Part shown: positions 26,295 through 34,742 of the stretch, one piece after another | Layout of the letters: the number at the start of each line of letters is the position of its first letter | How positions within the stretch are numbered: the stretch's first letter is position 1 | Assembly: GCF_002236105.1 (NCBI RefSeq) | Contig: NZ_NIWU01000007.1 | Location: 124,001-188,000, forward strand | Origin: Pseudomonas umsongensis | GTDB taxonomy: Bacteria > Pseudomonadota > Gammaproteobacteria > Pseudomonadales > Pseudomonadaceae | Direction: 5' to 3' | DNA length: 64,000 nt | The notes under the pieces: model-generated | The model's input: only the letters and a program-made list of their open reading frames with translations | Database searches by the model: none | What the model was told of the DNA's origin: nothing | Program-made: the position numbers and the translations under genes

Positions 26295-27173
26295 ATGATC
26301 GGTTTCACCACACTTAAACGCGTTTTGCTGGCGACCGCTGTCCTCGGCTTCGCCGCCCACGCAGCCGCGTCGACATTGACGCTGGATGTCTATAACCCCG
26401 GCGATAAAGCGATATTCCCGGTGACCTCGGTACTGGTCAGCGGCGAGAAAGAGGCAATCCTGGTGGACGCCCAGTTCGGCAAATCCCAGGCCGCGCAAGT
26501 GGTGGAAAAAATCCGCGCCAGTGGCAAGCAACTGACCACTATCTACATCAGCCACGGCGACCCGGATTATTACTTCGGCCTCGATACCCTGACGGCTGCA
26601 TTCCCCAATGCAAAAGTGCTCGCTTCGCAGCCGACCGTTGATCACATCAAGCAAACCGTCGACGGCAAACTGGCGTTCTGGGGGTCGAAATTGGGAGCTG
26701 ACGCGCCCGCCAAAACGGTTGTGCCGGATGTGCTCAAGGGCGACAGCCTGATGCTCGAAGGGCAGAAGCTGCAAGTGATCGGCCTTGAAGGCAAGCAACC
26801 GGATCGCAGCTTCGTGTGGGTTCCGTCGATCAAGGCCGTGGTCGGTGGTGTGGTCGTGGCAGAAAACATCCACGTCTGGATGGCCGATACCCAGTCTCCC
26901 CAGTCCCATGCCGATTGGTTGGCGACGCTGCATTCAATTGAAACCCTGAAGCCGAACACCGTCGTGCCGGGCCATTACCTCGGCGATAGCGCCCGATCCC
27001 TGGCCGCCGTTAAATTCACCGCCGATTACATCAAGGCCTTCGATGAGGAAACCGCCAAGGCCAAAGATTCGGCGGCACTGATCGCGGCGATGAAAAAGCG
27101 CTACCCAGCACTGGGCGAGGAAAGCTCGTTGGAGCTGAGCGCCAAGGTCGCCAAGGGCGAGATGAAGTGGTAA
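26295..27173 (+). CDS. Periplasmic MBL-fold metallohydrolase-like protein
   Basis: 292 residues with a Sec signal (about 1-24, AAHAAAS cleavage). Metallo-beta-lactamase fold: TSVLVSGEKEAILVDAQF strands, IYISHGDPDYYFGLDTL in place of the usual HxHxDH, and VVPGHYLGD later. The second and last His of the first metal motif are Asp and Tyr, so metal binding is altered or lost. Divergent LysR regulator upstream. Substrate unknown. Confidence 0.88.
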   Translation: MIGFTTLKRVLLATAVLGFAAHAAASTLTLDVYNPGDKAIFPVTSVLVSGEKEAILVDAQFGKSQAAQVVEKIRASGKQLTTIYISHGDPDYYFGLDTLTAAFPNAKVLASQPTVDHIKQTVDGKLAFWGSKLGADAPAKTVVPDVLKGDSLMLEGQKLQVIGLEGKQPDRSFVWVPSIKAVVGGVVVAENIHVWMADTQSPQSHADWLATLHSIETLKPNTVVPGHYLGDSARSLAAVKFTADYIKAFDEETAKAKDSAALIAAMKKRYPALGEESSLELSAKVAKGEMKW

Positions 27174-27183
27174 ATCTGCCAAT

Positions 27184-27236
27184 GGGACGCAGAGCGTCCC
27201 GGGCTGCATTCCCACGCAGAGCGTGGGAACGATCAT
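27184..27236. repeat. Palindromic repeat, family 3 (GGGACGCAGAGCGTCCC / CCCACGCAGAGCGTGGG)
   Basis: Two small palindromes in a row, GGGACGCAGAGCGTCCC and TTCCCACGCAGAGCGTGGGAA, then CGATCAT. A longer, mirrored version is at 41124-41233. Confidence 0.85.
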
Positions 27237-27261
27237 ACGAGTACACCCCTGCAGGTTTCGA

Positions 27262-28143
27262 TTACCGGGATTGCGCCTGTTCCACCAGCCAACCCATCAA
27301 CTCGCGCAACTTCGGAGAAGGTGCGGGTTTTTCCGGGAAAACCAGGTAATACGCCAGCCCTGTTTTCACCTTCAATTCAAAGGGCATGACCAGCCTCCCG
27401 GCACTCAGGTCATCGCCAATCAACGACCAGTCACCGATCGCCACCCCCGTGCCCTGGGACGCCATCGACATGGCCAGGTCCAGCGTTTCGAAATGCTGGC
27501 CCTTGCTCACGTTGCTCAAGCGAATATCCGCAGTGGCCAGCCAGGCCTTCCAGTCCCGTTCATCCCGGGTCGGGTGGAGCAACATGTGTTGCTCCAGGTC
27601 CTTTGGCGATTGGAGCGGCACCGAACCTTCGAGCAATGGCTGGGAACACACCGGCGTCAGTTGCTCATCGAAGAGTTTTTGCGACAGCAGTGAGCTGTCC
27701 GGCGGCGCGCCATACATCACCGCGGCATCGAACTGCTCGCGATGAAAATCCACGCCGTGCTTGACCGTGGTGGTGAGCTCTACCGGCACGTCCGGGCGTT
27801 CCCTTTGCCATTGCAACAGGCGTGGCAGCAACCAGCGCATGACGCAGGTCGGAGCCTTTAGCTGGAGGGTTTCGCGCTTCTCGCCGATCTGTTCGACCGC
27901 TTCGTCGATCAAGCCGAAAATCTGCTGGACCCGTGGCAGCCATTCCCGTCCTTCGGCGGTCAGGTCCAGGCCTCGAGCCTGACGGATAAACAATTCGTAA
28001 CCCAGGAAATCTTCCAGCCCGGCGATCTGCCGACTCACCGCGCCCTGGGTGATAAATAGCTGTTCAGCAGCACGGGTGAAATTGCAGCACTGCGCGGTAA
28101 TCAGGAATGTGTGCAGCGCCGGCAGGGGAGGCAGTCGTTTCAT
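27262..28143 (-). CDS. LysR-family regulator, GcvA-like
   Basis: 293 residues: LysR helix-turn-helix (residues 6-65; NFTRAAEQLFITQGAVSRQIAGLE) and substrate-binding domain. The LPPLPALHTFLITAQ start is typical of the GcvA group. Divergent from the AruI-like decarboxylase gene, so it most likely controls the decarboxylase / dehydrogenase / ABC transporter cluster. Regulator assignment is from position only. Confidence 0.88.
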   Translation of the reverse strand: MKRLPPLPALHTFLITAQCCNFTRAAEQLFITQGAVSRQIAGLEDFLGYELFIRQARGLDLTAEGREWLPRVQQIFGLIDEAVEQIGEKRETLQLKAPTCVMRWLLPRLLQWQRERPDVPVELTTTVKHGVDFHREQFDAAVMYGAPPDSSLLSQKLFDEQLTPVCSQPLLEGSVPLQSPKDLEQHMLLHPTRDERDWKAWLATADIRLSNVSKGQHFETLDLAMSMASQGTGVAIGDWSLIGDDLSAGRLVMPFELKVKTGLAYYLVFPEKPAPSPKLRELMGWLVEQAQSR

Positions 28144-28284
28144 CGGGATCCAAGGTATGACGTGAGGACATGGCTAGTATGACTTTTTATCCATTGTTGC
28201 GGCTATGTGTCGCCCGTTCCAATGAGGCCATCCCTGGACCTGCGAACCCATCATAAACACTGCGCAGGCCCGGCGTCTCAAACG

Positions 28285-28292
28285 AACAAGAA
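28285..28292 (+). promoter_or_regulatory. Candidate Crc/Hfq CA motif before aruI
   Basis: AACAAGAA fits AANAANAA and touches the AAGGG ribosome site (28291-28295) 11 bases before the ATG. Hfq-Crc bound to such motifs represses translation of catabolic genes during growth on preferred carbon sources in Pseudomonas. Confidence 0.4.
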
Positions 28293-28302
28293 GGGCAATG
28301 AC

Positions 28303-29940
28303 ATGGCGACGTGTGGCGAAGTATTGGTCAAGTTACTCGAAGGTTATGGAGTCGAGCAGGTGTTCGGCATTCCCGGGGTTCATACCGTGGAGCTGTATCG
28401 CGGGCTGGCCCGTTCGAGCATCAACCACGTCACCCCGCGTCACGAACAGGGCGCCGGCTTCATGGCTGACGGCTATGCCCGCACCAGCGGCAAGCCGGGT
28501 GTGTGCTTCATCATCACCGGCCCTGGCATGACCAACATCACCACGGCAATGGGCCAGGCCTATGCCGACTCGATCCCGATGCTGGTGATCTCCAGCGTAC
28601 AGACCCGCAACCAACTGGGCGGCGGTCGCGGCAAGCTCCACGAACTGCCGAACCAGAGCGCACTGGTCGGTGGCGTGGCGGCGTTCTCCCATACCCTGAT
28701 GTCGGCGTCCGAATTGCCGGACGTGCTGGCCCGTGCCTTCGCGCTGTTCCAGGCCGGGCGCCCGCGCCCGGTGCACATCGAAATTCCGTTGGACGTACTG
28801 GTTGAAGAAGCCGACGACCTGCTCGCCAGCATCCCGGTAAACATCGACCGCGCCGGTGCCGCACCGTCCGCCGTGAGCCGCATGACCGAGCTGCTGGCCG
28901 GTGCCAGGCGTCCGTTGATCCTCGCCGGTGGTGGCGCCATCGATGCCGCCGCCGAATTGACCGAACTGGCCGAATTGCTGGACGCGCCCGTAGCGCTGAC
29001 CATCAATGCCAAGGGCATGCTGCGCTCTGCTCACCCGTTGCTGATCGGTTCGACCCAGAGCCTGGTTGCCACGCGCGCACTGGTCGCCGAGGCCGATGTG
29101 GTGCTGGCCATCGGTACCGAGCTGGCCGAGACCGACTACGACGTGACCTTCGCCGGTGGTTTCGAGATTCCTGGCAAGCTGCTGCGCGTCGACATCGATC
29201 CGGACCAGACCGTACGCAACTACCCGCCACACGTGGCCTTGGTCGCCGACTCGCGCAACGCTGCCCAAGCCTTGCTCAGCGCGCTGTCGCACAAGCCACT
29301 GGCCGAGCGCCGCAACGATTGGGGCCAGGTGCGCGCCGCCCGTTTGCGCGAAGAACTGGCCGCCACCTGGGACGCGCCGACCCTGGACCAGAGCCGCTTC
29401 CTGGAAACCGTTCTGCACGAACTGCCGAACGCGGTATTCGTCGGTGATTCGACCCAACCGGTGTACACCGGCAACCTGACCTTCAACCCGGAACGCCCGC
29501 GTCGCTGGTTCAACTCCTCCACCGGTTACGGCACCCTCGGTTACGCCTTGCCAGCGGCGATTGGCGCCTGGTTGGGCGGCACCGTCGAAGGCGGCGCACG
29601 TCCTCCAGTGGTGTGCCTGATCGGCGACGGCGGCCTGCAGTTCACCCTGCCGGAACTGGCCAGCGCCGTTGAAGCGCGCACCCCGGTGATCGTGCTGCTG
29701 TGGAATAACCAGGGTTACGAAGAGATCAAGAAGTACATGGTCAACCGTGCCATCGAGCCGGTGGGGGTGGACATCTACACCCCGGACTTCATCGGTGTAG
29801 CCAAGGCATTGGGTTGTGCAGCCGAGGCAGTCAATGGTGTTGAACAATTGCGTACGGCATTGCGTGTTGCCACCGATCGCCAGGGCCCGACCCTGATTGA
29901 AATCGATCAGGCCGCGTGGACGAAGGCGGTGTCGAAATGA
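28303..29940 (+). CDS. aruI: Thiamine-diphosphate 2-ketoarginine decarboxylase (AruI-like)
   Basis: 545 residues, TPP enzyme with the three usual domains. Catalytic Glu48 in PRHEQGAGFMADGYAR, GPGMTNI loop, and TPP/Mg motif GDGG...WNNQGY near residues 445-472. It strongly resembles 5-guanidino-2-oxopentanoate decarboxylase (AruI) of the arginine transaminase pathway, giving 4-guanidinobutanal. The overlapping aldehyde dehydrogenase would oxidise that product. No arginine aminotransferase (aruH) lies beside it here. Start ATG 28303. The exact 2-oxo acid is inferred. Confidence 0.85.
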   Translation: MATCGEVLVKLLEGYGVEQVFGIPGVHTVELYRGLARSSINHVTPRHEQGAGFMADGYARTSGKPGVCFIITGPGMTNITTAMGQAYADSIPMLVISSVQTRNQLGGGRGKLHELPNQSALVGGVAAFSHTLMSASELPDVLARAFALFQAGRPRPVHIEIPLDVLVEEADDLLASIPVNIDRAGAAPSAVSRMTELLAGARRPLILAGGGAIDAAAELTELAELLDAPVALTINAKGMLRSAHPLLIGSTQSLVATRALVAEADVVLAIGTELAETDYDVTFAGGFEIPGKLLRVDIDPDQTVRNYPPHVALVADSRNAAQALLSALSHKPLAERRNDWGQVRAARLREELAATWDAPTLDQSRFLETVLHELPNAVFVGDSTQPVYTGNLTFNPERPRRWFNSSTGYGTLGYALPAAIGAWLGGTVEGGARPPVVCLIGDGGLQFTLPELASAVEARTPVIVLLWNNQGYEEIKKYMVNRAIEPVGVDIYTPDFIGVAKALGCAAEAVNGVEQLRTALRVATDRQGPTLIEIDQAAWTKAVSK

Positions 29941-31397
29941 GCTTTTCCACGACTTTTCCGACGACTTTGGATGGCCTTTTCATCGACGGTAAATGGTCGG
30001 CGGGCAAGGAACACTTGCGCGTGATCAACCCGGCGACCGAAGCGTTGTTGACCACGGTGAATGGCGGCGATGAGCGCGCCGTCGATCAGGCGGTCAGCGC
30101 AGCGAGCAAAGCCTTTGCCGACTGGTCGAAGACCACCGGCGCCGAACGTGGCGCGATCCTGCGCAAAATCGCCGCGGGTGTGCAGGCCGGTCGCGACCAG
30201 TTGATGCACTTGCAGTCGAGCAACAACGGCAAGCCATTGTTCGAAGCAGCCATCGATGTTGATGACGTGATCGCCACGTTCGAATATTACGCCGGCCTGG
30301 CTGAAGGTCTGGACGCGAAACAGGACAGCCCGGTAGAGCTGCCGACCGACGATTTCAGTGCGCGCCTGCGCCGTGAACCTTGCGGTGTGGTCGGCCTGAT
30401 CGTGCCGTGGAACTTCCCGATGGTCACCACTGCGTGGAAACTCGCCCCGGCCCTGGCCGCCGGTTGCTGCGTGGTGCTCAAGCCCTCGGAAGTGACGCCG
30501 CTGCCGGAGCTGGAACTGGCGAGGATCATTGCCCAGGCCGGCTTGCCTGCTGGTGTGTTCAACCTGGTGTGCGGCACTGGCCTGGCCGTTGGCGCACCGT
30601 TGTCGGCAGACCCGCGCATCGCCAAGGTGTCGTTCACCGGCAGCAACGCGGTCGGTGTGCAGGTCATGCAGCGGGCAGCGGAAACCGTCAAGGGCGTGAG
30701 CCTGGAACTGGGCGGCAAATCTTCCTTGCTGGTGCTGGCCGATGCCGATCTCGACCTGGCGGTGGAAGTGGCCTGCGGTGGCGGTTTCTTCAACGCCGGG
30801 CAGATGTGCTCCGCGACCAGCCGCGTGCTGGTTGCCGATGAGCTGGCCGATGAGTTCCTCAGTCGTGTGAAGGTCCGCGCCGAAGCCATTCGTGTGGCCG
30901 ACCCGTTCGACCCGAACGTGGAGATGGGCACGCTGGTCAATCAGGCGCAGTACCAGCGCGTGCTCGGCCACATCGATCGCGGTTTGAGCGCTGGTGCCAA
31001 ACTGGTTTGCGGCGGCAATCGTCCTGCAGACCTGCCGCGTGGATATTTTTTGCAGCCGACCGTTTTCACTGATGTGCCCCTGGACAGTGCGCTGTGGTGC
31101 GAAGAGATTTTCGGCCCGGTGATTTGCGTGCGTCGTTTCGCCTCTGAGGCTGAAGCGATTGCCCTGGCCAACGACAGCCAGTTTGGTCTGGTCGCCAGCG
31201 TGGTTACGCGTAACGCAGAAACGGCGGATCGCGTCGCCAACGCTTTGCAGGCGGGGCTCGTGTGGATCAATGCGCCGCAAGTGATCTTCCCGCAGACCGC
31301 CTGGGGTGGCTACAAGCAGAGCAGTATCGGCCGCGAATTGGGGCCATGGGGCTTGCAGGCTTTCCAGGAAATCAAGCACGTGATTCGCGCTGTCTGA
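29937..31397 (+). CDS. NAD(P)-dependent aldehyde dehydrogenase
   Basis: 486 residues, ALDH superfamily. Catalytic Cys291 in NAGQMCSATSRV, general-base Glu in LELGGKS (about residue 257), and VPWNFPM cofactor loop near 157. Overlaps the decarboxylase by 4 bases (ATGA), so it is translationally coupled. Expected reaction in this context: 4-guanidinobutanal to 4-guanidinobutanoate. Betaine-aldehyde dehydrogenase-like by sequence, so other aldehydes are possible. A REP pair follows. Confidence 0.9.
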   Translation: MSFSTTFPTTLDGLFIDGKWSAGKEHLRVINPATEALLTTVNGGDERAVDQAVSAASKAFADWSKTTGAERGAILRKIAAGVQAGRDQLMHLQSSNNGKPLFEAAIDVDDVIATFEYYAGLAEGLDAKQDSPVELPTDDFSARLRREPCGVVGLIVPWNFPMVTTAWKLAPALAAGCCVVLKPSEVTPLPELELARIIAQAGLPAGVFNLVCGTGLAVGAPLSADPRIAKVSFTGSNAVGVQVMQRAAETVKGVSLELGGKSSLLVLADADLDLAVEVACGGGFFNAGQMCSATSRVLVADELADEFLSRVKVRAEAIRVADPFDPNVEMGTLVNQAQYQRVLGHIDRGLSAGAKLVCGGNRPADLPRGYFLQPTVFTDVPLDSALWCEEIFGPVICVRRFASEAEAIALANDSQFGLVASVVTRNAETADRVANALQAGLVWINAPQVIFPQTAWGGYKQSSIGRELGPWGLQAFQEIKHVIRAV

Positions 31398-31407
31398 TGC
31401 CTCTCCC

Positions 31408-31505
31408 GTAGGAGCGAGCATGCTCGCGATGGACGTCAACGATAACGCGGGGCATCAGACAGCCCGTGTCGTCCATGCGTCCATCGCGAGCATGCTCGCT
31501 CCTAC
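31408..31505. repeat. REP pair (family 1, composite)
   Basis: GTAGGAGCGAGCATGCTCGCGA arm and its exact inverse ending CTCGCTCCTAC, with a spacer holding GATAACGCGGGGCATCAGAC. After it, 31506-31693 is the leader of the ABC transporter gene. Confidence 0.88.
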
Positions 31506-31600
31506 AGTGAGGCATGCGCCGACGTCATGGCTTCAATGAATTTTTATCGATAGTCAGGTGTTTTACACGACCTCAGGATGAACCCGCTGGCTCAGTAAAG

Positions 31601-31619
31601 CCCCCGAACATACGAGGGG
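31601..31619 (+). promoter_or_regulatory. Short hairpin in the ABC-transporter leader
   Basis: CCCC (31602-31605) can pair with GGGG (31616-31619) around CGAACATACGA. Short and without T-run. It is noted because it is the only structure I see in the 188-base leader. Confidence 0.2.
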
Positions 31620-31673
31620 TAAACGCTGAACCGGCCGCGCGGATGCAACAGTTTCGACCTGCCTTATACCTAC

Positions 31674-31681
31674 AAAAACAA
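31674..31681 (+). promoter_or_regulatory. Candidate Crc/Hfq CA motif before the binding-protein gene
   Basis: AAAAACAA immediately before the GGGAG ribosome site (31683-31687) of the solute-binding protein. Fits AANAANAA. Same placement as before aruI. Confidence 0.35.
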
Positions 31682-31693
31682 AGGGAGTCCGTA

Positions 31694-32797
31694 ATGGGCG
31701 AGCATGATCTGAACAGACGTCAATTCATCAAGACCGTGGGCGTAGCCTCGGTTGCCGCGGCGGCCATGAGCCTGCCGTTCGTCAAGGCCAACGCCAGCGA
31801 CACCCGCTTTCAAGGCAAGACCCTGCGCCTGCTGACCTGGTCCGACGATACCGGCCTGGCCGCACTGCGCAACATCGCCGCGACCTTCGAAGACAAGTAC
31901 GGCTGCAAGGTCATCGCCGACCGCACCGGCAGTACCTCGGAAATGGTCGCCAAACTCAAGGCCGGCGGTGATCGTCCGCAGTACGACATCATCACCCTGG
32001 CCGGCGTCGGCGCCGAAGGCCTGGCCGCCGCCAACCTGCTGGAAAAGCCCGACCTCAACCGCATCCCTAACCTGGTCGACGTACCGGAGAAATACCGCAC
32101 CGGCGCCAATGGCCACGGTATCGGCTACCTGCTCTGGTGCAACAGCCTGGTCTACAGCACGCGCACCATCAAGCAGGCACCGGACAGCTATGCCGCCCTG
32201 TGGGACGCCGACCTGTCGCCGAACATCTTCCTGCCGCCGCCGAACTGGACCGAGGCCATGGATCTGATCATCATCGCCGCCAAACTGGCCGGTGGTGACG
32301 AGCACAACATCGAGCCGGGCTTCAAGAAACTCGCCGAGCTCAAGGATCGTGTGGTGACCCTGGGCGAGAACCCGAACCAGATTGCCGAACTGTTCCGCAC
32401 TGGCTCCCTGGACATGGGCGGCCTGTACGCCCCGGCGTTTTTCCCGAAACAGATCCGCGATCCGAACTACGGTCTGGGCGCCACCTTCGGCATGAAGGAA
32501 GGTTTCTACACCGACCTGATGCTCTCGGTGATGCCGAAGAATCGTCCGGGCGATACCGACCTGACCTACGCCTTCATCAACCACTCCCTGGACCCGCTGG
32601 TGCAGGGCAAGATGGCTGAAGACATCTACAACGGCCCGGTCAACGCCAAGGCGATCATCTCCGCCGAAGCGCGCAAGAGCCCGTACATTCTCACCCCGGA
32701 GCAGATTGCCGAGAAGGCGATCATGCACGACAACGCCTTCCTGGCCACCGTGCATGACCAATGGATTCGTCGTTACACGGAAATCTTTTCTTCCTGA
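31694..32797 (+). CDS. ABC transporter solute-binding protein, polyamine type, Tat-exported
   Basis: 367 residues. Twin-arginine signal NRRQFIKTVGVAS (about 8-20) with Ala-rich h-region and cleavage near VKANAS, then a periplasmic binding protein fold of the PotD/spermidine-putrescine group. Likely captures a cationic amine or guanidino compound for the permeases and ATPase that follow, which would fit the upstream decarboxylase and dehydrogenase. The ligand is inferred. Start ATG 31694 with GGGAG. Confidence 0.9.
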   Translation: MGEHDLNRRQFIKTVGVASVAAAAMSLPFVKANASDTRFQGKTLRLLTWSDDTGLAALRNIAATFEDKYGCKVIADRTGSTSEMVAKLKAGGDRPQYDIITLAGVGAEGLAAANLLEKPDLNRIPNLVDVPEKYRTGANGHGIGYLLWCNSLVYSTRTIKQAPDSYAALWDADLSPNIFLPPPNWTEAMDLIIIAAKLAGGDEHNIEPGFKKLAELKDRVVTLGENPNQIAELFRTGSLDMGGLYAPAFFPKQIRDPNYGLGATFGMKEGFYTDLMLSVMPKNRPGDTDLTYAFINHSLDPLVQGKMAEDIYNGPVNAKAIISAEARKSPYILTPEQIAEKAIMHDNAFLATVHDQWIRRYTEIFSS

Positions 32798-32820
32798 TCT
32801 TCGACCACTGAAGATCCCCT

Positions 32821-32908
32821 GTGGGAGCGAGCCTGCTCGCGAATGCGGTCTGACATTCACCCTTGATGTCGACTGACAAATCGCTTTCGCGAGCAGGCTC
32901 GCTCCCAC
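32821..32908. repeat. REP pair (family 1)
   Basis: GTGGGAGCGAGCCTGCTCGCGAA at 32821 and its exact inverse ending at 32908. It lies inside the transporter operon, between the binding protein and the first permease. Confidence 0.9.
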
Positions 32909-32970
32909 AAGGGAATGATGTGTCTGGAAGATCTGTGTTTCAGCTGCTTTCCATTGACGAGACCTTTGCT

Positions 32971-33879
32971 ATGGAACACCAACCTTTGACCCATTCGGTC
33001 AGTGTCGCCGAGCCGCGCCCGAACCGGGGTGTTTCGCCGACGGCCCGTGCCTGGTTTTTCCTCACGCCGTCGATGCTGTTTCTTGGCGTACTGATTGCCG
33101 CCAGCCTGCTGGTGCTGCGCATGAGCGTGGGCACCAAAGGCGCGGAATGGTCCGGGTTCAGCCTGGCCAGCTACGCCCAATTGCTTGAACCCTACTACCT
33201 CAAATCGCTGATGCTGACCCTGCGCCTGGCGCTGATCAGCGCGGTGATCGCGGTGATACTGGCGATCCCGGTGGCCTACACCATGTCGCGCCTGACTTCG
33301 CCGTTTGTGCGGCGGATCTTTCTCGCCGCAGTGCTGTTGCCGTTGCTGGTCAACCTGCTGCTGCAAAGCTACGGCTGGCTGGTGATTCTCGGTCCCGGCG
33401 GCATGCTCAACCAGGCACTGATGGGCCTGGGCCTGATCAAGCGCCCGATCATGCTGTTGTACAACCAGAACGGCGTGTTGATGGGCCTGGTGCAAACCGC
33501 CTTCCCGCTGGCCGTGCTGCCGATTGCCAGCGCCATGCGCGGCGTCGCCCGCAGCTACGAAGAAGCAGCCGCCACCCTCGGCGCCAGTCGTTTCCAGGTG
33601 TTCCGCCAAGTGGTCTTGCCTATGAGCCTGCCGGGGATCATCACCGGCGCGACGCTGGTGTTTGCCTACAACGCCAGCAGCTTCGTGGTGCCGCTGCTGC
33701 TCGGTGGTCGACGCGTGCCGATGCTGGCGGTGATGGTGCATGACCAGATCGCCCCGCTGATGAACTGGCCCGCCGCGTCCGCCGCCGGCGTGGTGCTGAT
33801 CGTCACCACCCTGGCGATCATGACCTTGTCCGAATTCATCACTGGCCGTCGTCGGCGCATGCTGGAGGCTTCCCAATGA
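32971..33879 (+). CDS. ABC transporter permease (PotB-like)
   Basis: 302 residues, six membrane helices, binding-protein-dependent transport inner-membrane family. The EAA loop EEAAATLGASRFQVFRQVVLP (about residues 192-212) contacts the ATPase. Start taken at ATG 32971 (MEHQPLTHSV). The frame upstream runs into the REP pair and is not coding. Overlaps the next permease by 4 bases. Confidence 0.92.
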   Translation: MEHQPLTHSVSVAEPRPNRGVSPTARAWFFLTPSMLFLGVLIAASLLVLRMSVGTKGAEWSGFSLASYAQLLEPYYLKSLMLTLRLALISAVIAVILAIPVAYTMSRLTSPFVRRIFLAAVLLPLLVNLLLQSYGWLVILGPGGMLNQALMGLGLIKRPIMLLYNQNGVLMGLVQTAFPLAVLPIASAMRGVARSYEEAAATLGASRFQVFRQVVLPMSLPGIITGATLVFAYNASSFVVPLLLGGRRVPMLAVMVHDQIAPLMNWPAASAAGVVLIVTTLAIMTLSEFITGRRRRMLEASQ

Positions 33880-34724
33880 GCACCCTGACCAAGAAGCGAT
33901 ATGGGCTGTTGCCCGGCGAGACCGGCAAGTTTGCCGGCATCCTTTCGGGCTTCATCCTGCTGCTGGCGGTATTGCCGATCCTGACCATGATCGTGATGTC
34001 GTTCAGCGGCGCGTCGAACCTCGACTTCCCGCCCAGCAGCTATAGCCTGCAATGGTACAAGGCAGCCTGGCACACCTTCGTATCGCCGGACGCCAGCGAT
34101 GTGCTGAGCCTGGGCAAGGCCATGACCACCAGCCTGATGGTGTCGTGCCTGACCATGGTCTTCGCGACCATCATCGCCGTGCCGGCGGCCTATGCCCTGA
34201 CCCGTTGCGAGTTCCGTGGCAAGGCCGTGGCGCTGCAATTGATGTCGCTGCCCCTGGTGTTCCCGATGGTGGTGCTGGGCCTGGCGTTGCTGCTGGTGTT
34301 CGACAGCCTGCCGTTCCAGATGACCACTTCGCGGCTGGTGATCGCCCACGTGATCCTGGCACTGCCGTTCGTGGTGAAGAACTGCACGGCGGCCATGCTC
34401 TCGATCGGCAGCGAAGTCGAAGAAGCCGCGCAAATGCTAGGTGCTTCGCCGCTGCGGGCGATTGTCGACGTGGTGGTGCCGTTGATGAAGTCGGGGATCC
34501 TGGCAGGCATGTTGCTGGCGTTCATCGTCTCGTTCAACGAGTTCACCGTGACCTATTTCCTCTACACCATCGATGTGATGACCGTGCCGATCTGGATGTA
34601 CAGCCGCACCGTGTCGTCGCTCGATCCAACCGTATTTTCGTTTGCCGTGCTGATCGTGCTGATCGACTTCGTCCTGATCTGGGCGCTGGAGAAGCTGGTC
34701 GGTGAAGGTGGCGTTTCGTTCTGA
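33876..34724 (+). CDS. ABC transporter permease (PotC-like)
   Basis: 282 residues, six membrane helices, second permease of the polyamine-type importer. EAA loop EEAAQMLGASPLRAIVDVVVP near residue 185. ATG overlaps the stop of the first permease (ATGA). Followed 18 bases later by the ATPase gene. Confidence 0.92.
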   Translation: MSTLTKKRYGLLPGETGKFAGILSGFILLLAVLPILTMIVMSFSGASNLDFPPSSYSLQWYKAAWHTFVSPDASDVLSLGKAMTTSLMVSCLTMVFATIIAVPAAYALTRCEFRGKAVALQLMSLPLVFPMVVLGLALLLVFDSLPFQMTTSRLVIAHVILALPFVVKNCTAAMLSIGSEVEEAAQMLGASPLRAIVDVVVPLMKSGILAGMLLAFIVSFNEFTVTYFLYTIDVMTVPIWMYSRTVSSLDPTVFSFAVLIVLIDFVLIWALEKLVGEGGVSF

Positions 34725-34742
34725 TTTCTTGAGGTGATTCTT

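Noticed and set aside
28333..31439. Long minus-strand frames opposite aruI and the aldehyde dehydrogenase
   Set aside because: Both mirror highly biased codons; catalytic motifs are all on the plus strand.
31506..31693. Possible guanidine riboswitch before the polyamine-type transporter
   Set aside because: Only a short CCCC/GGGG hairpin is present. I do not see the conserved ykkC, mini-ykkC or guanidine-III core elements.
32863..32970. Permease start inside the REP pair
   Set aside because: The extra codons are REP sequence; the family-like N-terminus begins at ATG 32971.
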